From assembly GCA_022496205.1 (NCBI GenBank), contig WTXD01000083.1, forward strand, positions 1 through 64,000: a stretch of DNA of 64,000 bases, in the 5' to 3' direction. Positions 32,344 to 42,920 of the stretch are shown here, in pieces; positions within the stretch are counted from its first letter, which is position 1, and each line of letters starts with the position of its first letter. The notes below the pieces were generated by a model. It was given only the letters and a program-made list of their open reading frames with translations, was not told where the DNA came from and made no database searches. The translations under genes were made by a program, and so were the position numbers. The DNA comes from Gloeopeniophorella convolvens (taxonomy: Eukaryota > Basidiomycota > Agaricomycetes > Russulales).

Positions 32344-33385
32344 CGAGCTGTTTAGAGTACGTATTTCGTTAGGTGAGGAGTACCGTGGAGGAGGGCCAGC
32401 ATCGGCGTTCTGGTTGTCCTTGGAGACTTAATGACCCATCAGCCACGGACGACCGAACATCGAACGTGGTCTGTGGCGTACCCATAGATCTTGGTCCCTG
32501 TTGAGCTTCAAGATCGAGATGCTTTTCCGATGACACCATGGCTGGCTACGTTAAGATTGTACAGGAGTGTTGTGATGAGATGTGTGCAAGGTGAGATGCG
32601 CTCTTGTTTCCAGCGACGAGTTCAGCCTTTCCCAAGAAGCAGTAGTTCGAAGACTGGAATGGCATCATCGGCTCCACTCCGCCAGGGGCGCCTCCGCTGC
32701 TACGCCATGCCTGATGGGCGCAACGCTGAGCCAAGTCGGATGTTTCAGAATCGGATCAGCTAGTTTCAATGCGACCTCAATTCAGAAAAATCCATGCGAA
32801 AGAGTGCGAAAGCGCGTCGAGGTAGGTTGAAGAGTCCAAGTTGCGAATCCGGTACGCCGGCACTTTGCGGGCACGGTAGGGCACGTGCACGACGTCAACC
32901 GACTCGGAGTCGGCGGAGTCGCTTCAGGTCGTTCCTCGCGCCTTGACAGCCTCCTCTTGGCCTCCTCTGGCCAGAATCCACAGGCTCACACAGATGATCG
33001 ATATCAGCCAGTCTTCGACTCGCGCTCATTGAGCCTCTCGCGGCCCACAGTTCATCCGTGCCTAGTTAGAAGTGTTCCCAGTGGCTGCGCGCCAGTGTCA
33101 TTCCTGGTCACGTTGCAAGACGGCCACTGGGAGTCGGCACTGGGTGGTAGTGATAGCTGCCATGTCGTTGTCGACCCGAAACCCTCTAGAGCCATTATCT
33201 GCCCTAGTATCGCGACACTATAATTCTAGGTCAGAACGTACTCTACAAACTCTAGCATGTTCACACAACAATCTGGCAATTGTTCGACAGGGACGAGTAC
33301 TACGCGCGTGCATGAGATCCAGATTAGATGCCTCCTATCGTTAATACCATGCAAAGGGCACTGCCTACATAAGCTTCGAGTAAAT
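32344..33385. other. Intergenic, no gene seen
   Basis: About 1 kb upstream of DUF6535 copy 2 and downstream of paralogue A. Short frames only; no repeats or motifs recognised. Confidence 0.4.
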
Positions 33386-34359
33386 CTATGAGTCAGGAGA
33401 CGCAGCTCTGATGACCCAGATTCGCAGAGGCCGCATTGGCTTGGAGTCCATGGTCGGCCGCAAGTCTTCAAAGTCATCATCCATCCCTCCACAGAGATCG
33501 GCGTCCCTATCTTCTAGTTGCGTGTAGTGCCTGCCCGGTCTGGTTGCCGTTTGTGGTCTCTGGAGGAAGTATTTATGCTGAAGGGCGCTGCGCGGGGCTG
33601 ATGCGTCTTCGGTGACACCGGCGACGGATTCGCCGCCCGGAGGAACCGCTCGCGCGCGTATCTTGCGAGTTATTGTGAACTCCTCTTGCTTAATACTGTC
33701 TCTGATATCGATTTTCATCGTTGCATGAAAAGTGCCTGCGCGTGTTGCCTGGAATGTCACGCGGACCTTGCGTGGCATGTTCTGTCGTACTGCTCGTGTA
33801 GGCTTAGTTAACGAGCCGGAAAAACTATGGGCGTGATATGAGGTCGATGACGAGACAGGATTGGCGGGGTAGCGTACCAAGAGAGAGAATCTGCTCTCCC
33901 GATGATTTCGATGGCTCTCACAGAGAGGCTTGAGTACATCTCGGTCTTCTCTATAACGACCCCACAACTCGCAGATGGGAAGAGGGTATACGAATTGCTC
34001 CCCATGCCGCTCACATCGAGCTCTAATCCATTGCTATGGGACACTATGACGCGCGGGTCATCGCCGGATCGATTGTCCACACCTCCCGGGGACGACGAGG
34101 AATCGCTGGGCGGGGGAGGTGGTCTAGTTTTGACGGGCCTCGCTCGGCGTGGAAGAGGAGGCAACGGGATACCCAGCTCGACGGCCCTAACGATGGATGC
34201 GCTGCGCTTGAGATGTGGCTTTGCGTTTTCATGTTGTGCCTGCTGGTTGACAGGAAATGTACGTTCGCACAGTTCGCATGTCATGACGTCGTGGCGGCAG
34301 GTACAGGCGTCGTCGGCGCAAGTATCCCCGCGCAGGGCAGTGTTGCAGTAGGCTACCAT
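33386..34359 (-). CDS. Helicase-less MOV10-like N-terminal paralogue A
   Basis: Two exons, 34359-33878 and 33824-33386, with a 53-base GT-AG intron; 306 aa. It starts MVAYCNTALRGDTCADDACT, nearly the same as the full helicase (MVAYCTTALSGGTC), followed by a C2H2 finger (CELCERTFPVNQQAQHE..KPH), a Pro-rich linker and one Ig-like unit (DPRVIVSHSNGLELD, VVIEKTEMYSSLSVRAIEI, then FSGSLTKP, PRKVRVTFQATRAGTFHAT, FTITRKIRARAVPPGG). The last 90 residues are unlike the helicase and include an acidic patch (GGMDDDFEDL). The intron phase matches the helicase gene. It lies 362 bases downstream of the helicase stop and is its closest short relative. Product may bind the same RNA or Argonaute partners without unwinding; that is inference. 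Confidence 0.65.
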
Positions 34360-34721
34360 AGTAGACGAAAGAGCGAAAGTTGTCCAAGAGATGCAGCGTC
34401 GGCCTCTGCAAATTATCGAACGATCCAAGACAAGTGCCCCGAATCACGGCGGCCGACTCCGACACGATTCCGAGCGCGCGTCGATCACGTGACCGTGACT
34501 CCTGCACGTAGAGCCACGCTGCCAGTGCGCCGCGTCGTGTTTGTTTTGAGCAAAACCTGCGCCAGCGCCAGTTAAACTTTCGGTTGCGGGAAAATATGAC
34601 TAACTTCCGTTATGGAGGTCTGCTCATGGAGGAAAGTCGGAGGGCTCAGTATCAATCCGATGCAAGGTCAGTAGGCTGATAGATGCGTAGGTTATATTAC
34701 GTAATATCCAAACGGCGGCCA
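34360..34721. promoter_or_regulatory. Spacer between helicase stop and paralogue A start
   Basis: 362 bases that must hold the helicase terminator and the promoter of paralogue A. No TATA box or other element stands out. Confidence 0.3.
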
Positions 34722-37700
34722 TCACCAATCTCCTTGATATCTGTGGATGTTCTCGCTCTTCCCACCGATGAACTCCTCACCATAAACCACGCCACCTGGT
34801 CTCGGCATGGTCTCATACCCGGTCACGCGAACCTCGTCCTTCGGCTTCCAAGCCAGCATCTTGCCCTTCCACCCTCCGCGCAGACACACATAGTTGAGGA
34901 ATGTGCGCCAGATCATATCCTGGCCCAGCGGACCAGGATCGCCGATGACGATGAGCATTGCTTGCGCGCGCGTGATCGCAACTTAGGACTGGGATTAGCC
35001 ACAGCGGAATGAAGCATGGGAGATGGAGCCCACCGTTCAGGCGTTGGCGGTCCCGCAGGAAGCCCAGGGCTCTCGTGGCATTTACGTGGTCGTTACTCCG
35101 TGTGGTCGCGACGATGATGACCTTGCGTTCCTAGAGATTGCGGCACCACGTCGGTATGTTTCCGAACGGGACGATGAAGCGCGCGCACCTGGCCTTGGAA
35201 CTGCTCGACCGAGCCTACAGTGATGCCTTCCAGCCTTGCCATCTTCAACAAGTCCCGGATTGTCCTCACTTGCGCTTTATACGGCGCGATCACGCCAATA
35301 TCTTCCTCGTCTGTTGTGTGACATTCAGAGAGATGGTAGATAACAGGGACGCAGGAAAACTTACATATCTTCCGCTCACGATCAGAAACCAGCTGTTGGC
35401 AGTAGTCGCGCACGAGCGACGCTTCGTGAACATTGAAGTATGACGGAGAATGCTTCGTGCGCTTCTCGCTGCCCTTAATTCCGTGGAACACGATCGGGAA
35501 GCCCTTCTTCGGCAATACGTTTGACTCGAGCAGGTACCGCGAGATTTCGGCGGTCGCATGCGCACGCATGATGTCCTCGTACAAGTACCGGTTCGGCCAT
35601 GCAATGATTGCGCCGTGCGAGCGGCGGTTGCGCTGCAAGTCGACGACACTGTATTTCTCACGTGAGCTCGCGCTACGGAAGGAGGGCGGATAACTCACGT
35701 CTGCCCAGAGTGCGCGTCGAGCCCATAGACAGTGCGAATACGCATCAGGCGCTGGAGGTAGCTCCTCCCGAGACCCGCCTTGGAAACGTTGACCGCCTTG
35801 ATGACAGGGCCGAGCTGGTTCGGGTCTCCCGCGAGGACGACGGTCGTCTGCGCGTTCGCGAACGCTGCGATTGGGATGAGCGCCAAGGGCTCCTCCGCCT
35901 GCGCGGCCTCATCGAGGAAGATGTGGCTGAAGTGTCCGGCTTGGATGTTCATCATCTCGAGGAAGCCCGCCGAAGAGCAGGTGGAGAGCACGACGCGGTA
36001 GGAGCGCACTTCCTTGTTTTCTTTGGGGACCGAGAATGCCTGCACGTCCTCAGAAATATCCTCCTGGTAGCGGGAATAGGCGTTCAGGCGGAAGAGCTCA
36101 TCTATGCCGAGGCCAGCAGCTGAGAGGCGCTCAATGAGGAGGTCCGCGGCAGCGTTGCTAGGTGTGCATGCGAGGATCTTAGTGCCAGCGTTGCGGCGTA
36201 GCAGCTGCATCATGCTTTCTACGACAGTAGAGGTCTTTCCTGTTCCAGGACTATTGCGACGAGGTCAGCAACAGTCCACGGTATTGTAGAGGCATACTTA
36301 CGGGCCGTAGATAATGAATGGGACGCTTCCCTTCGGGTGCTGAAGCAACGAGACCACAGTCTGCAGCTGCTGAGCATCTCCCCGGATATTTTGGTTGACG
36401 AGCGGTAGGCTGTCGATCTCGCTCCTCGGGAGCTGGCGAACCGGCTTAATGTCTGACGCGGAGGGAAACAAGAGGCGGCGCAGAGGCGCGAACGAAGACG
36501 CCAAAGCGTGATACTGACGGCGCAGTGTGATACGGTTGAGCCTGAACCGCAGCATGAACAGCGCGCCGTGATAGAGACTGAATTCCCTAGGCAGTTGGAC
36601 CCGCATCTTGAGCACAGCAAATCCGCCTCGCTTGAACACATCGACGTCGGTTATGCGTGCCTCGTAGCGTATGTCGTCCTGTCTGTCGTCTAGCCAGAGG
36701 AAATCCCCAACGATCACCTCCGGGAGGAGGTCCTCGTCTTTATTTTCGATTTCGACACTGCACGACGTTGATCAGCTGAGAAAACAACCCCTTAGTCGAA
36801 GTCATACCTGTATCGGCCATGGCTTTCGTCGATGATTACCTCAAAAGGTACCTGGTCCAGAAGGTCTCGCCTGTGCCAACAGTCACTCTCGGGTCGCCGA
36901 AACCGGAAAATGGACGTACTGCTGGTGGCCTTCTTCGACGTTCAACAGTGCCTTGAACCACTGCGAGTACGTCTCCATGCTCAGCCCGTTGGGTCTCAGG
37001 GCCGAGATAAGACGCGATTCGTGTGCTTCATAAGGTTGGTCAACATTTGACATCGCGATGGCTTCCTGGACTAGAGGCGGTAGGTCGTAATCCGGAAGTT
37101 GCCTTTTGCGTGGCCTGCCTGACCAGAGAAGCTTGATATTTCCCGGCGGCACGTATTGGCCACCTCCAGTGGGTCGGGTGTAGCTTTCTTGAGTACGCGG
37201 TTCAAAATGACTGTGATCCGCGAGCGAACCAGCAACTGCGTGGACCATCCGCTCAACCACAAACCTGCCAGATCGCTGGCTATCATAGAAGACTAGCTGG
37301 ATCATCGCCTCGAATCGCCCCTCAAATCTTGGGTTGAAGATGACGCGCACGGTTGCTTCAGAGCCGGGTTGAATCGGCTCGGCCTCGCCCTCGTAGTGTG
37401 CTATGAAGCTGGAAGCAAGTGAGTAACGGACAGTTGAGATGAGCTTGGGTGAGTCTGCTGACCTAGAACCGCCACCATCCGACGTCCTAACTTTCGCAGC
37501 GACGAAAGTCACAGCTTGGAAGCCCTCGGCCAGTTCGATTGACAGGGACATCGTTGGTGTTGCGAAGCGTCCACGGGCAGTACGTTCAACGATTCCAAAG
37601 TTCAGCCCATCCTCATCTGAGACAGCGATCCCGGTACCATCGCTGTCCAAGTAGTCTTCGTCCTCCTCTTCTTCTTCTTCTTCTTCCTCGGACAGACTAG

Positions 37701-38950
37701 CCTGATCGTCTGCCCAATCAGGAGGTGGCTGGTCATCTGGCATTCCTTGCACGACCCCGCGCAGCGCCCGCTCGACCATGAAGTTGGCCTTGCGCTTGCA
37801 GTCGCAAAATACGAGTTCAAGGACAGCCTCGTACACCCCTTCTTGCTGAGGAACAAATTGAAGGCTCAGCGTACGCGTTTTCTTAGGCTTGATCCACTTG
37901 GAGTCGCCATTGAGCTGAGCAGAGAAGCTAGCCCACGCATAAGTGATGAGTAGAGACATTCTGGCAATCGGACTCACCAGGATGAAGCGTTCAAGTTGCC
38001 CAACGAACGGACTGTTGCAGATATAAAGGTGACGAAGGGTGAAACCAAGGTTTTCGTGATAGTGAGCTCTGCAGACTGAACGGGAAGCGGTACGTTGGGC
38101 CGCGCATTCAGAGTATCGAAATTGACACCAGACTCATGAGAGACAATAAGACCGGTACCCTCGCCATCGACGAGGGCGTCGTCGGCAGTCGAGGATGAGG
38201 CATTCCCGCCGCCAACTATGCCGCCCGGAGGAACAACCCGAGCTCGTAGAGTGCGGTTTATCACGAATTCTGCATTTTGGGGCCGCGTCTTGTCTTTGAT
38301 GGTGATCCTGAGTGACGCGTGGAACGTGCCGGCGCTTGTCGTCTGGAACGACACGAGGACCTTGCGTGGCTTGCTCTTGCGTATGACTGCTGTCTCGCCC
38401 GTCAGCGTGGCCGAGAACCTGTGGAAGCAGCGTGAACATAGCGCAGAAGCGAAGCAAACCCGGCGCACCCTGAATTTAATGAGCTGCTTCCGCTAATAAT
38501 ATCCACGGAGTGCACAGAGAGGCTCGCCAACGCTGCGGTCTTCTCTACGATGATGAGGGAGCTGGCAGACGGGAAAACTGTGTCTGTGGATCCACCGGTG
38601 CCATTGATTAGGAAATCGAGTCCGTCTTCATGGGAGACGGCGACGCGCGGGTCGGCGGCACTCCCGGAAGCTCCCGCACTTCCAGAAGACGGTAAAGAAG
38701 GGTTCGATGGGGCAGGTGGGTGTGCGTTGGCAGACCCGGCCTGCGCCCGGGAGGCTTGCTGAGTGCCAGGGTTGGGGGTGGCAGCAGAAGTAACGTGTTG
38801 AAGGTGCTTCCTCCCGCTCTGGTGTTGAGAGAGCAGGTTGGCAGGAAAAGAACATCCGCATGGCTCGCAGCGCAGGACGTCGTGGCGGGCGGTGCAAGCG
38901 TTGTCGACGCAGGTACCCCCGCTCAGTGCAGTTGTGCAGTAGGCTACCAT
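34722..38950 (-). CDS. MOV10/SDE3-like superfamily 1 RNA helicase
   Basis: Eleven exons, 1236 aa; introns at 38419-38468, 37928-37977, 37409-37462, 36871-36919, 36758-36807, 36251-36301, 35649-35698, 35311-35364, 35131-35188 and 34982-35033, all GT-AG. Residues 10-50 hold a CCCH-like and a C2H2 finger (CEPCGCSFPANLLSQHQSG). Three Ig-like units follow (about 90-245, 250-400, 405-560), each with VSHEDGL.F-type and F.A.L.G plus V.F.P..G.F.A.L motifs. The helicase core has GPPGTGKTST, LDEAAQAEEP, LAGDPNQLGPV, QRNRRSH, VGSVEQFQGQERKVIIV and NVAITRAQAMLIVIGDP, motifs I to VI of Upf1-like helicases. In plants and animals MOV10/SDE3/Armitage act 5'-3' on RNA with Argonaute and restrain retroelements; the fungal role is inferred. 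All catalytic motifs look intact. Confidence 0.85.
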
Positions 38951-39720
38951 GGCGAATGGAAGAGCGAGAGTCGTGCAAAGAGTTGCGACGCCACCCAAAG
39001 TTGCCCGCAAGTTTTGTCTTTCACAAAGCGAGGCAGTGTCCACGGTCGGCACGCGGTGTAGCCTAGGCCCTGGCAGAGGGTGCGCGTGTTGATTGGCCCT
39101 CGCTTAGACTCATACTGCCGTGTCAGGCAAGGCAGTATCCGGCTGAGCGGATCGACTACCGAAACAAGGCCGCTGCGTGTGATCGGCGCGTGGTAAGCTC
39201 CGCTCATACCCGGAAGCCTGATGAACCCGGCACCGAGGGGCTCATCGCCTGCGCGACTTTTACTGGCGAATTACGCAACGGTCTTCTAGACTAGCACAGA
39301 ACAACCCGTGGACAAGATGCGACGACTCAGTCCCTCAGAGCGCTAGAGGCTGCGCCTTAAAGCCACGCATTCATCATAAGTATTCTATAGAACAAGTGAC
39401 GTTTTCCAGGCACGGCCTCGTGGGGATATCCATGGCACCTGCGCGCAACGTTTGAACGCGGATGCAAAAACCTCGCACTTGGCTAACGTATCGTCGGGGA
39501 CTCAGCTGAGTCCCGATGGCACACTGGATTGCGCAGCTGACCGAGCCGAAGCGCTGCAAGTACCTTTTTGTGCACAGGAACAACATCGCAGTCGGGCGAG
39601 CACCATGCCTGGACGATGCCTTGAGGCAGGCAGGCAGGGCCCAGAGCCAGGAATATGCCCGGATTCGGCGTTGAAAGAACCAACGTGCAGGAATGCGACA
39701 AGAATTGTTTACATGCAGCG
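38951..39720. other. Intergenic, promoter side of the helicase gene
   Basis: 770 bases between the helicase start and the stop of the aminopeptidase, both on the minus strand. An in-frame Met 34 codons upstream of the chosen helicase start exists but is not conserved with paralogue A. No repeat or RNA gene seen. Confidence 0.4.
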
Positions 39721-42492
39721 CTAAAGGGGCGCGCACTCGCGTTCTAACCACGCTTTCGCGCGAGGGTCGTTCGCCAGCAGCGGCGCCACTTTCTCCCACA
39801 CCTCCTTGTGGTATGCATCGACCCATGCACGCTCGTCTGCAGAGAGGAGCGAGACGTCGACGAGGTTCCGGCCTATCGGTGCCTGAAGGTGCGACGTTAG
39901 TGACATCGCACCCGTGAATTTTGAGATGAACGCAGTGCGCACCAAGGTCACGTGCTCGAACCCGAGGAAGCCCTTGTTGCCGAAGTTGTTCGGCGTCTGC
40001 GCCTCGCGCACGACGACGACGTTTTCGATGCGGATACCGAATCTGCCATCGGCGTAGTATCCCGGCTCTGTGCATATGGAGAATAAGCCATGGACTCGTG
40101 AACGACCAGAGAAGGCAGGGCGCACCGTTCGACACGGTCATTCCCGGCTTCAAGGGGGTGCTGTTGTAAGCTGACAATGTAAGTTAGCAAGCATGTCGGA
40201 GGTGCGCGGCGGCACACGTACCGATCCGGGTGCCGATGCCCTGCGGGCCCTCGTGGACATTCAGGAAGTGGCCGACACCGTGACCAGTGCCATGCCTGTA
40301 ATCTGTACTGGATGAGCTCCTGGACAAGCAGAAGAACGTACAAAGGCGCGTACCAAGTCCATCCCGCCACAGGTACCTCCGCGCCCATGTGTCGCTGCGG
40401 ACAATGTTAGTGCCTGACCCCTCTATCGCGACACCTTGCTCGGCTTACATGATATACCCTAGAGGGGAGCGCGAGCGCCCAATCAGCACAAAGGTATATC
40501 ACATAGCTAGGTAGCCACGTACCAGACGTCCCATTCGGGAACACAGCAGTATCGATAGCGATATGCCCCTGCAGAACGCGCGTGAAAGCTCGGCGCTCCT
40601 CACCAGTGGGGGTGCCAAAGTGCAGCGTGCGCGTCACGTCGGTGGTACCATCCAGGAATTGTGCTGGAAATAGGGTTTAATCGGAACAGTAGAATGGTTG
40701 GCAATTAGAGCGAACCTCCAGAGTCGCAGAGATAGATTTGGTCTTTCCGGATGATGGCGCAGTCGTTGGGATCAGGTGAATAGTGAATGATCGCTAACAA
40801 CACGCTTGAGTAAGATGTAGAGGCCAGGAGGTCCTGTACTAACCTCCGTTGGGCCCCGTTGACGAGATAGTCGTGAACGAAAGGCCCTTGAACAAAGAAA
40901 GTTCCCTGGGTGAACGGATGGTTAGCGATACGAAACATGTCCAGAGAGGAATTGCGCCACGTACGAGCGGAACTTTTCCAGCTGGTCGGCCCCCTGGCTC
41001 TCCGACAGCTCAACGCCCTGATTGAGTTGCTCCTCCAGCCATGCAAAGTAACGGATCAGCGCAGAGCCGTCTCGGATGTGACTCCGGCGGAAGCCCTCGA
41101 CCTCAGTTGCATTCTTGATTGCCTTTAGGTCTGCGACGGGCGAGCGTGCGATGGTGATGTGGGATTGGCCGATGGCCTCGGCTACTGCAACGCTCGCCTT
41201 GTCGCCGATCAGGACCTTCTGACCCGCCTACGAGGTTGGTTAGAAGGGAGAAGGGAAACAGCCAAGAATAGACCCACCTGGAGATCGGATCCGAGCTCTT
41301 TGAGGTAGGGGAAGAACGCATCATATGAGCGCAACTCGACCTCCTGCCCAAGGTGCGTTCGCACGTCGTCGCCGACCTGTGCGGGGTCGACAAACAGCAG
41401 CGCGTGGTCCGGCGTGACAACCGCATACGCGAAGAAGACCGGGTTGAAGTCGATGTCCGAGCCGCGCAGGTTGAACAGCCACGCGATCTCGTCGAGCATC
41501 GTTACCGTCAGCGCGCGCGCCTTCTGCTTCTCCAGCTCTTGGCGCACGTGCGTGAGCTTCGCTGTGAGTGCCTGGCCGGCGTACTTGACGTCGAGCGCGA
41601 AGACGGTGTTCTTGGGGCGTGCAGGGCGCGCGGAGCCCCAGACTTCATCAACGAGATTCTCAGTGAAGGAGAAGTTGGTCTCGGTGAACGATTTGGCATC
41701 GGCTACGAGATCATTGTAGGAGATCGTGCGGTATAGAGCACGTCATACGCACTAGCAGTGATGAGAACCGGATCGATTCCTGCACTCGCGGGCTTGGTAA
41801 CGTTCTGCAAGTAGGTTGAGGTGGGGGCCAGTGGTTAGAGGGAGTGGAACTAGCCTTGGTAACGAAGTCCTGCCATGTCGGTACATCTGAGCTGGATGAG
41901 CGAAGAGCACTGGGGTTGTTGATAGTTATGACGCACCTGGCAAACCCTGCCTCATTAACGTCCAGTTGCTGCCAGATACATCCCTGCCTCAATGGCATAT
42001 ACAGATCGAGCGCGCCACCACTCACTTGTCGAGCTGGTGCTCCGCCTGGAGGAAGTAACGGCCATCCGTGAATAGATATGCGTTTTCCTTCGTCACGACT
42101 GCTATGCCTGCGGATCTTCAAAATCTGGACAACACTTCAGATATTCCGAGCCACGAACCAGCAGAACCGTTGAAGCCGGATATGAAACCCCGACGCTCGT
42201 CGCACGCCGCAGGATACTCGCTGAAGTCTGCATAGGCAAAATGTGAGGTCCGATTGCAGATCAAGCAAGCTGCGTATTACTCACGCTGGTCTTCACTTGG
42301 CACGATATACGCATCGATGTTGCGCTCGCCCATGAGCTTGCGCAGGGCGGCAAGCCTACCCGACGTGTCGACGGTCTGCGTGCCGATGGCGCCCATCGTC
42401 GAGAATGAACGATATGGAAGGAGTCTTAAAAAGCGGTTGGGGAAAGAGGGGAGACGGGACTGGGACCGGACGCGCAGAGCATTGAAGAGCAT
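39721..42492 (-). CDS. Xaa-Pro aminopeptidase (M24B)
   Basis: Seventeen exons, 635 aa. Introns: 42228-42284, 42108-42158, 41969-42025, 41887-41936, 41805-41854 (GC-AG), 41703-41752, 41228-41277, 40906-40964, 40794-40843, 40664-40715, 40459-40522, 40395-40448, 40303-40353, 40171-40221, 40068-40125 and 39883-39942. A 10-base microexon lies at 40449-40458. Family landmarks: [53 protein letters not shown]. Dinuclear metal ligands sit in [11 protein letters not shown] (two Asp), [10 protein letters not shown] (His), [10 protein letters not shown] (Glu) and [10 protein letters not shown] (Glu). The enzyme removes N-terminal residues preceding proline. The first 32 residues are Arg/Ser-rich without acids and end before a second Met (MGAIGTQ), so mitochondrial and cytosolic forms are possible. 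Divergent from the NIPA-like gene. Confidence 0.9.
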
Positions 42493-42920
42493 GTGCTCAG
42501 GTCGCCACTGGGCAGCAGTCACCCGACCTGACCGCGCCTTTGGAAAAGAGCGAGAATGACGAAACAGAACGATCAACTCTGACAAAATCGAGCGAATATG
42601 ACACAACAGTCAAACACCGACGCTACACACGCTCTCGGCTAAGCCTGGCAGGAGTTGAAACGTTGAACACGGTGCCGAATGAGTCGCTTCAACGACCAAC
42701 GGACAGGTCAACCATCGCGTATAAGATAAGATAAGATTGTCTGGATCTAGACCCCGGAACCTCTTGACACGTAAGAGCGGGGGGACCCCGGAAAGCTACG
42801 CTCACTGGCCCGGGATTTGCGGTGCTGTCGCTACCGTTCCCGTTCAGCAAGCACACTGTACACACCGCCGGCCACGTTCCTCCCACCGCTCCTTTTCCAT
42901 CGCTCTGCGCACCGCTCTTC
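42493..42920. promoter_or_regulatory. Bidirectional promoter between aminopeptidase and NIPA-like gene
   Basis: 428 bases separate the two divergent start codons. It includes a short GATAAGATAAGATA run at 42723-42736, which contains GATA-factor core sites. No TATA box on either side. Confidence 0.45.
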
